The notes beneath the pieces were generated by a model. That model searched no databases. It saw only the letters and a list, made by a program, of their open reading frames with translations, and was not told the DNA's origin. DNA of 64,000 nt from an uncultured Collinsella sp. (GTDB taxonomy: Bacteria > Actinomycetota > Coriobacteriia > Coriobacteriales > Coriobacteriaceae): contig CABUHO010000004.1 of assembly GCA_902491395.1 (NCBI GenBank), forward strand, positions 52,195 through 116,194. The letters are read 5' to 3'. Within the stretch, counting starts at the first letter, position 1. Every line of letters begins with the position of its first letter. A program made the translations under genes and the position numbers. Shown here one piece after another: positions 57,889 through 64,000 of this stretch.

Positions 57889-59016
57889 TTAGTAGCGCAC
57901 GAAGATATAGTTGTTGTTCATGCCGGCGGCAACAGAGCTGATGATAACACCTGTGTTGTAGTCGGAAGCATGAATCATCTGACCACCACCGATGTAAATG
58001 CCGGTGTGGTACGAGTTGACCACAACGTCACCAGGCTGCGGATCGGACACACGCGTCCAGCCCATAAAGGTACCCGTGGTGCCCAGGCGGCAATAGCGAC
58101 CAGTGAGGCAATAGCTAACAAAACCAGAGCAGTCGAAGCTGTTCGGGCCAATTCCGCCCCAGGAATAAGCGCAACCAAGCTTACTGTATGCACGCGAGAC
58201 AACAGAACCACCATCGACGGACTGGCTCGGAGCAGAAGGCGTCGGAGCCGGAGCAGGCGTGGAGGGCTGCGGCGTCGGAGCAGGTGTCGGCGTAGGAGCC
58301 GGAGTGTTGCCGCCCTGGTTGTTGTTATTGCTGGTCTGACCACCGTTGTTGGTGTTCTCGGTCGTACCGGCAGTCTCGTTGCTCACCGTGGCCTTCTCGG
58401 CAGTGCTGGCGTTGATGCCGGCCTGCAGCGCGGCGTTGGCCTCGGCCTCTGCGGCAAGCTCGGCCTGCAGCTGCGAATCCAGGGAGTTTACGACGTTCTG
58501 GGCTTCAGCCTGCTGGGCGTTAAGCTCGTCGACCTTCTTTTGCGTGGTGGCGACGTTCTTCTCCTGCTCGGCCTGCTTATCGGTGAGCTGCTGCTTAAGC
58601 TCCTTGACCTCTTGAATGGTCTGAGCTTGCTTGTCGGAAACTTTTCCGTAGTAGAACAGACGGTTGAGCATATCGCTCAGGTCGTCAACGCCCGTCAGAA
58701 CCTGAAGCAGGCTCAGACCGCCGGTCTTGTACTCGCCGGCGACATAGGTCGAGAGCTTGGCCTGACCATCGGCGATCTCCTGCTGCTTTTGCGTGATCTC
58801 GCCGGCAGTCTGATCGAGCGCCTGCGTCTGCGTGGCAAGCTCATCGTAAATCTGCTGAGTTTGGGTACCGATCTGCTCGAGCTTCGTACGAGCAGCGGCA
58901 AGGTCGGATGCGGTATCGGCGTAGGCAGGAGCCGCGAGGCCCAAGCCCAAAACACAAGCGAGGGTTGCCGTAGCAGCGCAGCGTGCCATGTTTTTGTGCG
59001 TGTTTGCTGTGCGCAT
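57889..59016 (-). CDS. Secreted NlpC/P60 peptidoglycan endopeptidase with coiled coil (RipA-like)
   Basis: A 375-residue protein: a signal peptide (cleavage probably after A33 in AYA), a long coiled coil (about 36-200), a Thr/Asn then Pro/Thr/Ala linker (200-265) and an NlpC/P60 domain with catalytic C296 (SFDCSG), H337 and H349. It cuts stem peptides of peptidoglycan, probably during cell separation; the coiled coil resembles the self-inhibiting or FtsEX-responsive region of PcsB/RipA. It is last in the run pgsA-like-garA-ftsR-apt-nlpC. The spacing to apt is 32 bases. Confidence 0.92.
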   Translation of the reverse strand: MRTANTHKNMARCAATATLACVLGLGLAAPAYADTASDLAAARTKLEQIGTQTQQIYDELATQTQALDQTAGEITQKQQEIADGQAKLSTYVAGEYKTGGLSLLQVLTGVDDLSDMLNRLFYYGKVSDKQAQTIQEVKELKQQLTDKQAEQEKNVATTQKKVDELNAQQAEAQNVVNSLDSQLQAELAAEAEANAALQAGINASTAEKATVSNETAGTTENTNNGGQTSNNNNQGGNTPAPTPTPAPTPQPSTPAPAPTPSAPSQSVDGGSVVSRAYSKLGCAYSWGGIGPNSFDCSGFVSYCLTGRYCRLGTTGTFMGWTRVSDPQPGDVVVNSYHTGIYIGGGQMIHASDYNTGVIISSVAAGMNNNYIFVRY

Positions 59017-59048
59017 GTAGCTTCCTTTCCAGTAACTAAGGGTAACGG

Positions 59049-59579
59049 CTAGCCTACCGTCACCAGGCTAAAGAGCTCCACATCGTCATCAGACGGCGTG
59101 AGCTTCTCGCGCGGGTTGAGAAACGCAAGCTCAAGTATACAACCGTAACCGATAAGCTTTGCGCCCATATCTCGCACCAGTTTACCTGTTGCCTCGACGG
59201 TTCCGCCCGTCGCGACCAAGTCGTCCAGAATCAACACGGTATCTTTAGAGCTGATAGCGTCGGCATGGATCTCAATTGAATCGGTGCCGTACTCGAGCTC
59301 GTAGCTCTGGCTTACGGTCTCGCGCGGCAGCTTGCCCGGTTTACGTGCGGGAACAAAGCCGGCGCCAAGGGCTACAGCCACCGGTACGCCAACCATAAAG
59401 CCGCGAGCCTCGGGACCCACGACCTTGGTGATTCCCATGCCGGCAAAGTGCTCGGCGAGGGCATCGGTCATGGCTTTGAGCGCCTCGGGATTGCCAAAGA
59501 GGGGCGTGATGTCTTTGAAGATGACTCCGGGCTCGGGATAGTCGGGGATGTCGACGATTTGAGATTCGAAGTCGTACAT
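59049..59579 (-). CDS. apt: Adenine phosphoribosyltransferase
   Basis: A 176-residue purine salvage enzyme making AMP from adenine and PRPP. The start region (VDIPDYPEPGVIFKDITPLF), GPEARGFMVGVPVA and the PRPP loop VLILDDLVATGGT are present. The start at 59579 has GAAAGG upstream; an earlier in-frame ATG at 59594 overlaps that site. It lies between ftsR and nlpC on the minus strand. Confidence 0.96.
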   Translation of the reverse strand: MYDFESQIVDIPDYPEPGVIFKDITPLFGNPEALKAMTDALAEHFAGMGITKVVGPEARGFMVGVPVAVALGAGFVPARKPGKLPRETVSQSYELEYGTDSIEIHADAISSKDTVLILDDLVATGGTVEATGKLVRDMGAKLIGYGCILELAFLNPREKLTPSDDDVELFSLVTVG

Positions 59580-59619
59580 TGCATGACCTTTCAATGGGTT
59601 GCCGGATAAGCGGCAGCGG

Positions 59620-60498
59620 TTATTTGCCCGCCGTGGCGGTGCCGGAGTGCGAAGGGGCGACGACCTTGAGCGGCTTTACGAGAGAATCCTCGTGCGAAGC
59701 CGGCGTGGCTATCTCTTCGTTTTTGGCTTTGGTGGACTCGGAGCGAGTGATTTCCTCATCGAGTGCATCGATGTCGGCGTCCTCGACCACGGCGTTGAGC
59801 GACTCAAAAACGCGGTTCTTGAGCAGCGCAGTGTGCACACCCTCGGTCAGGTCGTGAAGCTTCTTAAACGCACGCTCGAGCTTGGCGTCGCGCTCGTCAT
59901 CGGAGGTATCCATTCCAAGCATGCTCACGAGCACCTGCTCAAACATCGAGGACTCGCGGTTGGCGGAAGACACGTACTGACGCAGGTTGCGGGGCTCGAT
60001 ATGGAAGCGTGACAGCTCGGAGCAGTAGCGGATGATCGGAAAATCGCGACCATCGACGAGCTCACGATTCTGCGGACTCTTGATGATGCGAATGAGGTCG
60101 TTCTCGGCGAGCGAGCGGATAAACGAAATCTCGACGCCCAGCATATCGGGAATGGTCTCGATGGGATGCAGCTTTTGCTTAGTCTCCTTGGGCTCCGTCT
60201 TGAGCGGAACATCGGATAGCAAGCCCACCTCGTAGGCGAGCGTTGACAGGTCCGTGGCGTTTTCCAAGCGCTGCTTAATCACGTTGAGAGGCATGTAGCG
60301 GGTCTTCTGCAAATGCAGGATGACCTCCAGGCGATCAACGTCCTCCTTAGAGTACTGACGGTATCCCTTAGGCGTACGATGAGGGGTAATGAGCCCCTCA
60401 TCTTCTAGAAATCTAATTTTTGAGTTCGAAAGATCGGGGTATGCGCCTCGAAGTAGGTTGACGACTTGGCCGATACTCAGATAGTTGCGTTCGGCCAT
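59620..60498 (-). CDS. ftsR: MerR-family regulator FtsR
   Basis: A 292-residue MerR-type regulator with an N-terminal winged helix (YLSIGQVVNLLRGAYPDLSN, KIRFLEDEGLI, RTPKGYRQYSKEDVDRLEVI) and a second helical regulatory half. Actinobacterial FtsR, which activates ftsZ expression in corynebacteria, has the same length and is encoded directly after the FHA protein GarA/OdhI, as here (three-base gap). Synteny and length support the name; the target genes are unverified. Confidence 0.85.
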   Translation of the reverse strand: MAERNYLSIGQVVNLLRGAYPDLSNSKIRFLEDEGLITPHRTPKGYRQYSKEDVDRLEVILHLQKTRYMPLNVIKQRLENATDLSTLAYEVGLLSDVPLKTEPKETKQKLHPIETIPDMLGVEISFIRSLAENDLIRIIKSPQNRELVDGRDFPIIRYCSELSRFHIEPRNLRQYVSSANRESSMFEQVLVSMLGMDTSDDERDAKLERAFKKLHDLTEGVHTALLKNRVFESLNAVVEDADIDALDEEITRSESTKAKNEEIATPASHEDSLVKPLKVVAPSHSGTATAGK

Positions 60499-60501
60499 GC
60501 C

Positions 60502-60936
60502 CTACTCACCGGTTTCGATGCGCTCCGGCGTGCTCTCGTGGTAGATGAGCGTAAACGTACCGATCTGGACGGAAGAACCGTCGTGCAGCGGGGCTGCATT
60601 GACGATGGCACCGTCGACCCAGGTGCCATTGAGCGAGCCCAAGTCCTCGATGCGAGCGCCGAGGCCCTCGCGGATAATGCGCGCGTGGCTGCGCGAAACA
60701 GTCATGTCGTTGAGGAAGATGCCGTTCGCAGGATCGCGGCCAATGGTGGTCACGTCGTCCTCGAGCTCAAAGGCGGCACCAGTCTGCGGACCCTTGACGA
60801 TGGACAGAACGGGGGCGGTGATGCGCACGTTGGCCATGAGGTCGGGAACGGTGACGTCGCTTGAAGGCACGCGGAATACGCAGGTAGCGTCAGCAGTCTT
60901 ATCATTCTGAGGCATATTGTTAACCATGTTGTCCAT
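60502..60936 (-). CDS. garA: FHA-domain protein GarA/OdhI
   Basis: A 144-residue protein with an N-terminal segment holding DATCVFRV (Thr18) and a C-terminal FHA domain (TTIGRDPANGIFLNDMTVSR, SHARI; GSLNGTWVDGA). In mycobacterial GarA the motif ETTSVFR carries two regulatory threonines; the PknB-target threonine aligns with Thr18 here, whereas the PknG-target position is Ala17. GarA controls 2-oxoglutarate metabolism. It is followed by ftsR as in mycobacteria. Starts at 60936, 60927 and 60915 are possible. Confidence 0.88.
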   Translation of the reverse strand: MDNMVNNMPQNDKTADATCVFRVPSSDVTVPDLMANVRITAPVLSIVKGPQTGAAFELEDDVTTIGRDPANGIFLNDMTVSRSHARIIREGLGARIEDLGSLNGTWVDGAIVNAAPLHDGSSVQIGTFTLIYHESTPERIETGE

Positions 60937-61002
60937 GACAACCCCTAACTTATCGCGGACGTGCCGCAAATAATGAACCGTACGTAATCATACCCCAATG
61001 AA

Positions 61003-61707
61003 TCAGTCTTCGATTTCAGGGTTCAGAAAGTCGATGTCCTCGTCCTCGGGATGCGCGAGAGCCTGTTTAATGGCCACTCCGCCCTTAATGGAGTAGATGA
61101 CAGCCGTGAGCATGGAGAAGATCACGCCGCCATACACGAAGAAGATGCCGAGGGGCACCGAGCTTCCGTTGAGACCCGGGAAGGCCGCGAAGGTCGAAGG
61201 TAAAAGGCGCAGGCCGTCAATAACGGGGAAACCGAGCAGCATGAGCGAGAAGCCGGTCATGAGCAGCGCTGTGGCAATCTTTCCGGGAAAGACGACATCG
61301 ATGGGGCGACGGTGATAATGACGCACGATAAGCGTGCCGATGCCCAGATAGATGTCGCGGCCGATAATGAGCACGCAGACCCAGATGGGCAGCTCTCCTC
61401 GGACCACCAGTCCAAGTACGCCGGTGAACAGCAGCGCACGGTCGCAAATGGGGTCCATGACCTTGCCGAGCCACGAGACCGTTTTGGTCATGCGGGCGAT
61501 CTGACCGTCCATCCAGTCGGTGGAGGCGGCAACAGCGTAGATAACGATGGCGATGACGCGGTTGTTATCCGTCACAAACAGGTACAGAAATACCAGAGTG
61601 AGGATCAGGCGCGTAAAGGTGATGAAATTGGAGATCGTAAAGATCTTATTCGACGGGTAATCGGAAGTGCCGATAAGCTCCTTTTTGATCTTCTTTTTGA
61701 TGCCCAC
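61003..61707 (-). CDS. CDP-alcohol phosphatidyltransferase (PgsA-like)
   Basis: A 234-residue membrane protein with about five to six helices and the CDP-alcohol phosphatidyltransferase signature (DWMDGQIAR, then G and DPICD with the correct spacing). It could make phosphatidylglycerophosphate, cardiolipin or another phospholipid; the bona fide pgsA is at 39097-39735. The start is probably GTG 61707, preceded by GGGGGAG; the longer frame to 61833 covers the promoter. A pgsA-type gene precedes garA-ftsR in mycobacteria as well. Confidence 0.85.
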   Translation of the reverse strand: MGIKKKIKKELIGTSDYPSNKIFTISNFITFTRLILTLVFLYLFVTDNNRVIAIVIYAVAASTDWMDGQIARMTKTVSWLGKVMDPICDRALLFTGVLGLVVRGELPIWVCVLIIGRDIYLGIGTLIVRHYHRRPIDVVFPGKIATALLMTGFSLMLLGFPVIDGLRLLPSTFAAFPGLNGSSVPLGIFFVYGGVIFSMLTAVIYSIKGGVAIKQALAHPEDEDIDFLNPEIED

Positions 61708-61743
61708 AGGACTCCCCCGCTGGTTAACGACAAAACTTTCGCT

Positions 61744-61772
61744 ACTATACCCGTTCCGGCGATGTCTATCCA
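61744..61772 (-). promoter_or_regulatory. Candidate promoter of the pgsA-like-garA-ftsR-apt-nlpC operon
   Basis: On the minus strand TGGATA and TATAGT (+ strand 61767-61772 and 61744-61749) are 17 bases apart, 37 bases before the GTG start. Confidence 0.55.
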
Positions 61773-61835
61773 GCGTAAGCATAGAGAGTCCAGACATATG
61801 GAGGATGCTACTGGGTTGTGCGGGATTCTGCATTT

Positions 61836-61892
61836 GTGTACATCAGCCTCCAAATATGATATTTTTCGGCATCTTTGATGGCTGATGTACAC
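61836..61892. repeat. 57-bp palindrome with 13-bp perfect stem
   Basis: GTGTACATCAGCC (61836-61848) and GGCTGATGTACAC (61880-61892) enclose a 31-base AT-rich loop. It lies upstream of divergent genes, so it is not an ordinary terminator, although GTTTTG follows on the + strand. The rest of the gap (61893-62103) holds no gene; the AT-rich part changes to a very GC-rich leader near 62040. Confidence 0.55.
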
Positions 61893-62103
61893 GTTTTGAT
61901 TCGGTGATTACATCGATCGGGAAAGTTGTTGCCTTAAACAAATTAATCATGATGTGCGGGTCGAGAAGGGTTGGCGCCAAAAGAACCCAACGGCCGTTAT
62001 GGCTTCGTTAGAAACGCGCCCCACCATGGATGGTGAACCCGAAAGGTAAGGCGCGCGGGCACGGTGACTCGGCCCGCGCTCCCGGAAGAGAAAGGATAAA
62101 CCC

Positions 62104-62832
62104 ATGGGTTACATGCTCGAGACGCGTGGGCTCACCAAGCGCTTCGGCCGCGGCGACCAGGCGCAGGACGCCGTGGCCGACGTGAGCCTTCATATCCGCG
62201 AGGGCGAGGTGTACGGGCTGCTCGGTCCCAACGGCGCCGGCAAGTCGACAACGCTCAAGATGATCTGCGGGATGCTGCGGCCGACGGCCGGGGAGATCCT
62301 CTTTGCCGGGCACGCCTGGCGCCGCGAGGACCTCTACGCAATCGGCAGCCTCATCGAGGAGGCGCCGCTCTACCCCAACCTCACCGCGCGCGAGAACCTG
62401 CGCGTGCGCACCACGCTGCTGGGCCTTCCCGAGAGCCGCATAGATGAGGTGCTCGCCGCCGTGGACCTCGCGGACACCGGGAAGAAGCGCGCCGGGCGCT
62501 TCTCGATGGGGATGCGGCAGCGCCTGGGGCTCGCGTTGGCGCTGATCGCCCGGCCACGCCTGCTCGTGCTCGACGAGCCCACCAACGGCCTCGACCCCAT
62601 CGGCATCGAGGAGCTGCGCGACCAGATCCGCGGCTTCGCGGCGGCGGGCACGACGGTGATCGTCTCGAGCCACATCCTCTCCGAGGTGCAGCAGATGGCA
62701 GACACCATCGGCATCATCTGCGGGGGGCGCCTTGCCTACGAGGATGCGCTTCGTCCCGGGCAGGACCTCGAGGAACTCTTCATGAGCTTCTGCCGGGAAG
62801 GGCGACGAGCGCGCGGGGAGGTGGCGGCATGA
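62104..62832 (+). CDS. Lantibiotic-immunity-type ABC transporter ATP-binding protein (LanF-like)
   Basis: A 242-residue ABC ATPase: Walker A GPNGAGKST (41-49), signature FSMGMRQRLGLA, Walker B LLVLDEPTNGLDP, H-loop SSHILSE. The loop that normally carries Gln reads GSLIEEAPLYPNL, that is Glu instead of Gln; this E-loop is characteristic of lantibiotic self-protection transporters (NisF, SpaF, BcrA relatives). AAAGGA precedes the ATG. It overlaps the permease gene by four bases (ATGA). GC content and codon choice rise sharply compared with upstream genes. Confidence 0.92.
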   Translation: MGYMLETRGLTKRFGRGDQAQDAVADVSLHIREGEVYGLLGPNGAGKSTTLKMICGMLRPTAGEILFAGHAWRREDLYAIGSLIEEAPLYPNLTARENLRVRTTLLGLPESRIDEVLAAVDLADTGKKRAGRFSMGMRQRLGLALALIARPRLLVLDEPTNGLDPIGIEELRDQIRGFAAAGTTVIVSSHILSEVQQMADTIGIICGGRLAYEDALRPGQDLEELFMSFCREGRRARGEVAA

Positions 62833-63599
62833 CGGGCGAGAAAGGCGGCCTGCTCGCGGGCCTGCGCGCCGAGGCCCTGAAGTCGCGCCACGCGGCACCG
62901 GTTCGCCTGGCCGTGCTCATGGCGCTGCCGATGCCGCTGCTCGGCGCGATGCCCTACCGGGGCGTGCAGATCTTTAGCGCGTGGAACTACTGGTACGCGC
63001 TCTTCCTGCCCGTGTCTCTATCGCTTGTGGTGGCGTGCGTCGCGCGGGCGGACGCTCGCACGCGGATGCGGGGGCTTCTGGGCCTGGGCTTCCCGCTCGG
63101 GCGAGCCTGGTGGGCCAAGGCGCTCTGGTGCCTCGCTCTTTGCACGCTCTCGAACCTCGTGGTCTTCGTCATCTACCTCGCGGGATCGGCGTTCTCCTCG
63201 CAGGGTCTCACGGCCGCGGGCACGCTCACGATGCTCCTCTGCGCGCTCGCCAACACGGTGACCGCGGCGTGGATGATCCCCGCAGGGCTCTTCCTCACGG
63301 CGCGGCTCGGCATGCTCGCGGGCATCTTCTGCCCGCTCGCCGCGCAACTCGTAGGTGGGTTCGCCTGGTCGTTGGTGCCGCTGCCGCAGCTCTTTCCGCC
63401 GTCGGCGAACATGGTCATCCCCACGAGCTTCATCCCCGTGCTGCCGAGCGGCGAGCCGCTCGCGGCGGACATGGCGCTCGGCGGGGCGCTCATGGCGGAC
63501 GGCATGCTCACGCTGGCGGGCCTTGCGGTCTGCGCGCTCGCGTTCGCCGCGCTCACGGCGGCGGGCGCGGCCTGGTTCGCGCGCTCCGAGGAGAGGTGA
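62829..63599 (+). CDS. Lantibiotic-immunity ABC transporter permease (LanE/MutE-like)
   Basis: A 256-residue protein with six predicted membrane helices and no other domain, the size and topology of LanE/MutE/EpiE permeases. Residues such as WNYWYALFLP in the second helix region fit that group. It should form a transporter with the preceding ATPase and the next permease and expel a lantibiotic from the membrane. It starts in an ATGA overlap and ends in a TGATG overlap. Whether it confers self-immunity or resistance to foreign peptides depends on genes beyond the window. Confidence 0.87.
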   Translation: MTGEKGGLLAGLRAEALKSRHAAPVRLAVLMALPMPLLGAMPYRGVQIFSAWNYWYALFLPVSLSLVVACVARADARTRMRGLLGLGFPLGRAWWAKALWCLALCTLSNLVVFVIYLAGSAFSSQGLTAAGTLTMLLCALANTVTAAWMIPAGLFLTARLGMLAGIFCPLAAQLVGGFAWSLVPLPQLFPPSANMVIPTSFIPVLPSGEPLAADMALGGALMADGMLTLAGLAVCALAFAALTAAGAAWFARSEER

Positions 63600-64000
63600 T
63601 GGCCATGACACGACTCTCCGACCCGACGCCGCGCATGACTCTCCCGCGGGCCCTGCTCTCCGAGGCCCTGCGCCTGGCGCGCTCCCCGCTCGCGGCGGTG
63701 CACCTCGCCTGCGGCCTGGCGGCCGGTCTTGCCTGCGGCGAGTACTTCTCCGTAACCCGATGGGACCCGGCGCTGGGCGCGGACGCCTACGCCCAGTTCC
63801 TCGGCGCCCTCATGCCGCTCATGTCCGCCATCGTCTGCGGGCTCGCCGTGGACGAGGAGCGCGCTGCCGGGCGCCTCACCAACCTCACGGCGGTCCCCTC
63901 GCGAGGGCGCGCCGTCGCGGCGAAGCTGCTCGCCCTTGCGGCGCTCGGCGCGGGCGCGCTGGCCGTGGCGCTCGGCGTGTTCGGGGCCGTGCTCGCCGTC
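63599..64000 (+). CDS. Second lantibiotic-immunity ABC permease (LanG/MutG-like, partial)
   Basis: The frame is open to the window end; 134 codons are visible. It begins at the last base of the preceding stop (TGATG), with a possible second start at 63605. It has a short charged N-terminus, then a hydrophobic helix (LACGLAAGLACG), a conserved-looking LMSAIVCGLAVDEERAAGRL segment and further hydrophobic stretches. The position after an ATPase and a LanE-type permease points to LanG/MutG. Confidence 0.82.
   Translation, partial: MAMTRLSDPTPRMTLPRALLSEALRLARSPLAAVHLACGLAAGLACGEYFSVTRWDPALGADAYAQFLGALMPLMSAIVCGLAVDEERAAGRLTNLTAVPSRGRAVAAKLLALAALGAGALAVALGVFGAVLAV

Noticed and set aside
39097..61707. 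The two CDP-alcohol phosphatidyltransferase genes as recent duplicates
   Set aside because: The proteins at 39097-39735 and 61003-61707 share the active-site signature but little else, so they are old family members rather than a recent copy.
62008..62898. Minus-strand frame of 296 codons opposite the LanF-like gene
   Set aside because: The + strand gene has complete ABC motifs; the minus frame is Arg/Gly/His-rich shadow sequence from very GC-rich DNA.
1..64000. tRNA or rRNA genes
   Set aside because: I looked for T-arm-like GGTTCGA motifs and acceptor pairing in intergenic regions and saw none that made a cloverleaf.

Overview
The window reads as a chromosome segment of a Coriobacteriia actinobacterium, most probably Collinsella. 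The reasons are the high GC, actinobacterial markers (mIHF-type integration host factor, a GarA-FtsR-PgsA cluster, lexA/LysM/nrdR clustering) and gut-Coriobacteriia traits such as paired degV genes and lantibiotic-type ABC transporters. This assignment is inferred from gene content and was not checked against any database. Most genes lie on the + strand in tight, often overlapping operons.

Layout. 1-2.2 kb: a truncated MacB/LolD-type ABC ATPase divergent from a TetR regulator with paired operators, then a RAYT transposase between inverted palindromic ends. 2.2-8.3 kb: rpmB (minus), then a pyrimidine operon pyrR-B-C-K-D-F behind a leader attenuator. 8.4-10.9 kb: mihF-gmk-rpoZ-thiI. 11-27.6 kb: comEA-comEC-holA, rpsT, lepA-dusB-hemW, two DnaJ genes (one membrane-tethered), mtaB-phoH-ybeY-dgkA-era-recO and rpsO. 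27.7-32.9 kb: pnp and RNase J around an acetyltransferase gene that is sandwiched between two inverted copies of a palindromic repeat. 32.9-42.4 kb: ftsK, a RodZ-like gene, yajQ, rimO, pgsA, cinA, recA-recX. 42.6-49.3 kb: rny, a GHKL ATPase, spoVS, miaB-miaA-hflX. 49.3-52.2 kb: an SOS locus (lexA plus an acyltransferase-like membrane gene, divergent from a LysM gene, nrdR and dut). 52.2-61.8 kb: a second palindromic repeat family, a UgtP-like glycosyltransferase, trxB, two degV paralogues around a DUF1836 regulator, and the operon pgsA-like-garA-ftsR-apt-nlpC on the minus strand. 62.1-64 kb: a very GC-rich lantibiotic-immunity ABC cluster running off the edge.

How the parts fit together. Translation and tRNA modification genes (rpmB, rpsT, rpsO, lepA, thiI, dusB, three methylthiotransferases, miaA), RNA decay (pnp, rnj, rny, ybeY), DNA repair and SOS (recA, recX, recO, lexA, dut) and competence (comEA, comEC) are all represented. 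Three GAAC-N4-GTTC boxes link recA, lexA and the LysM gene into one SOS circuit. Periodic TTTGGT repeats upstream of both comEA and recA may join competence to recombination.

The most unusual signals are non-coding. Two families of intergenic palindromes have an invariant core and arms that differ from copy to copy while staying self-complementary. In one family an internal hairpin shows three compensated base-pair changes, and the arms appear to mirror the adjacent gene's terminator. No CRISPR array, tRNA, rRNA or origin was recognised.
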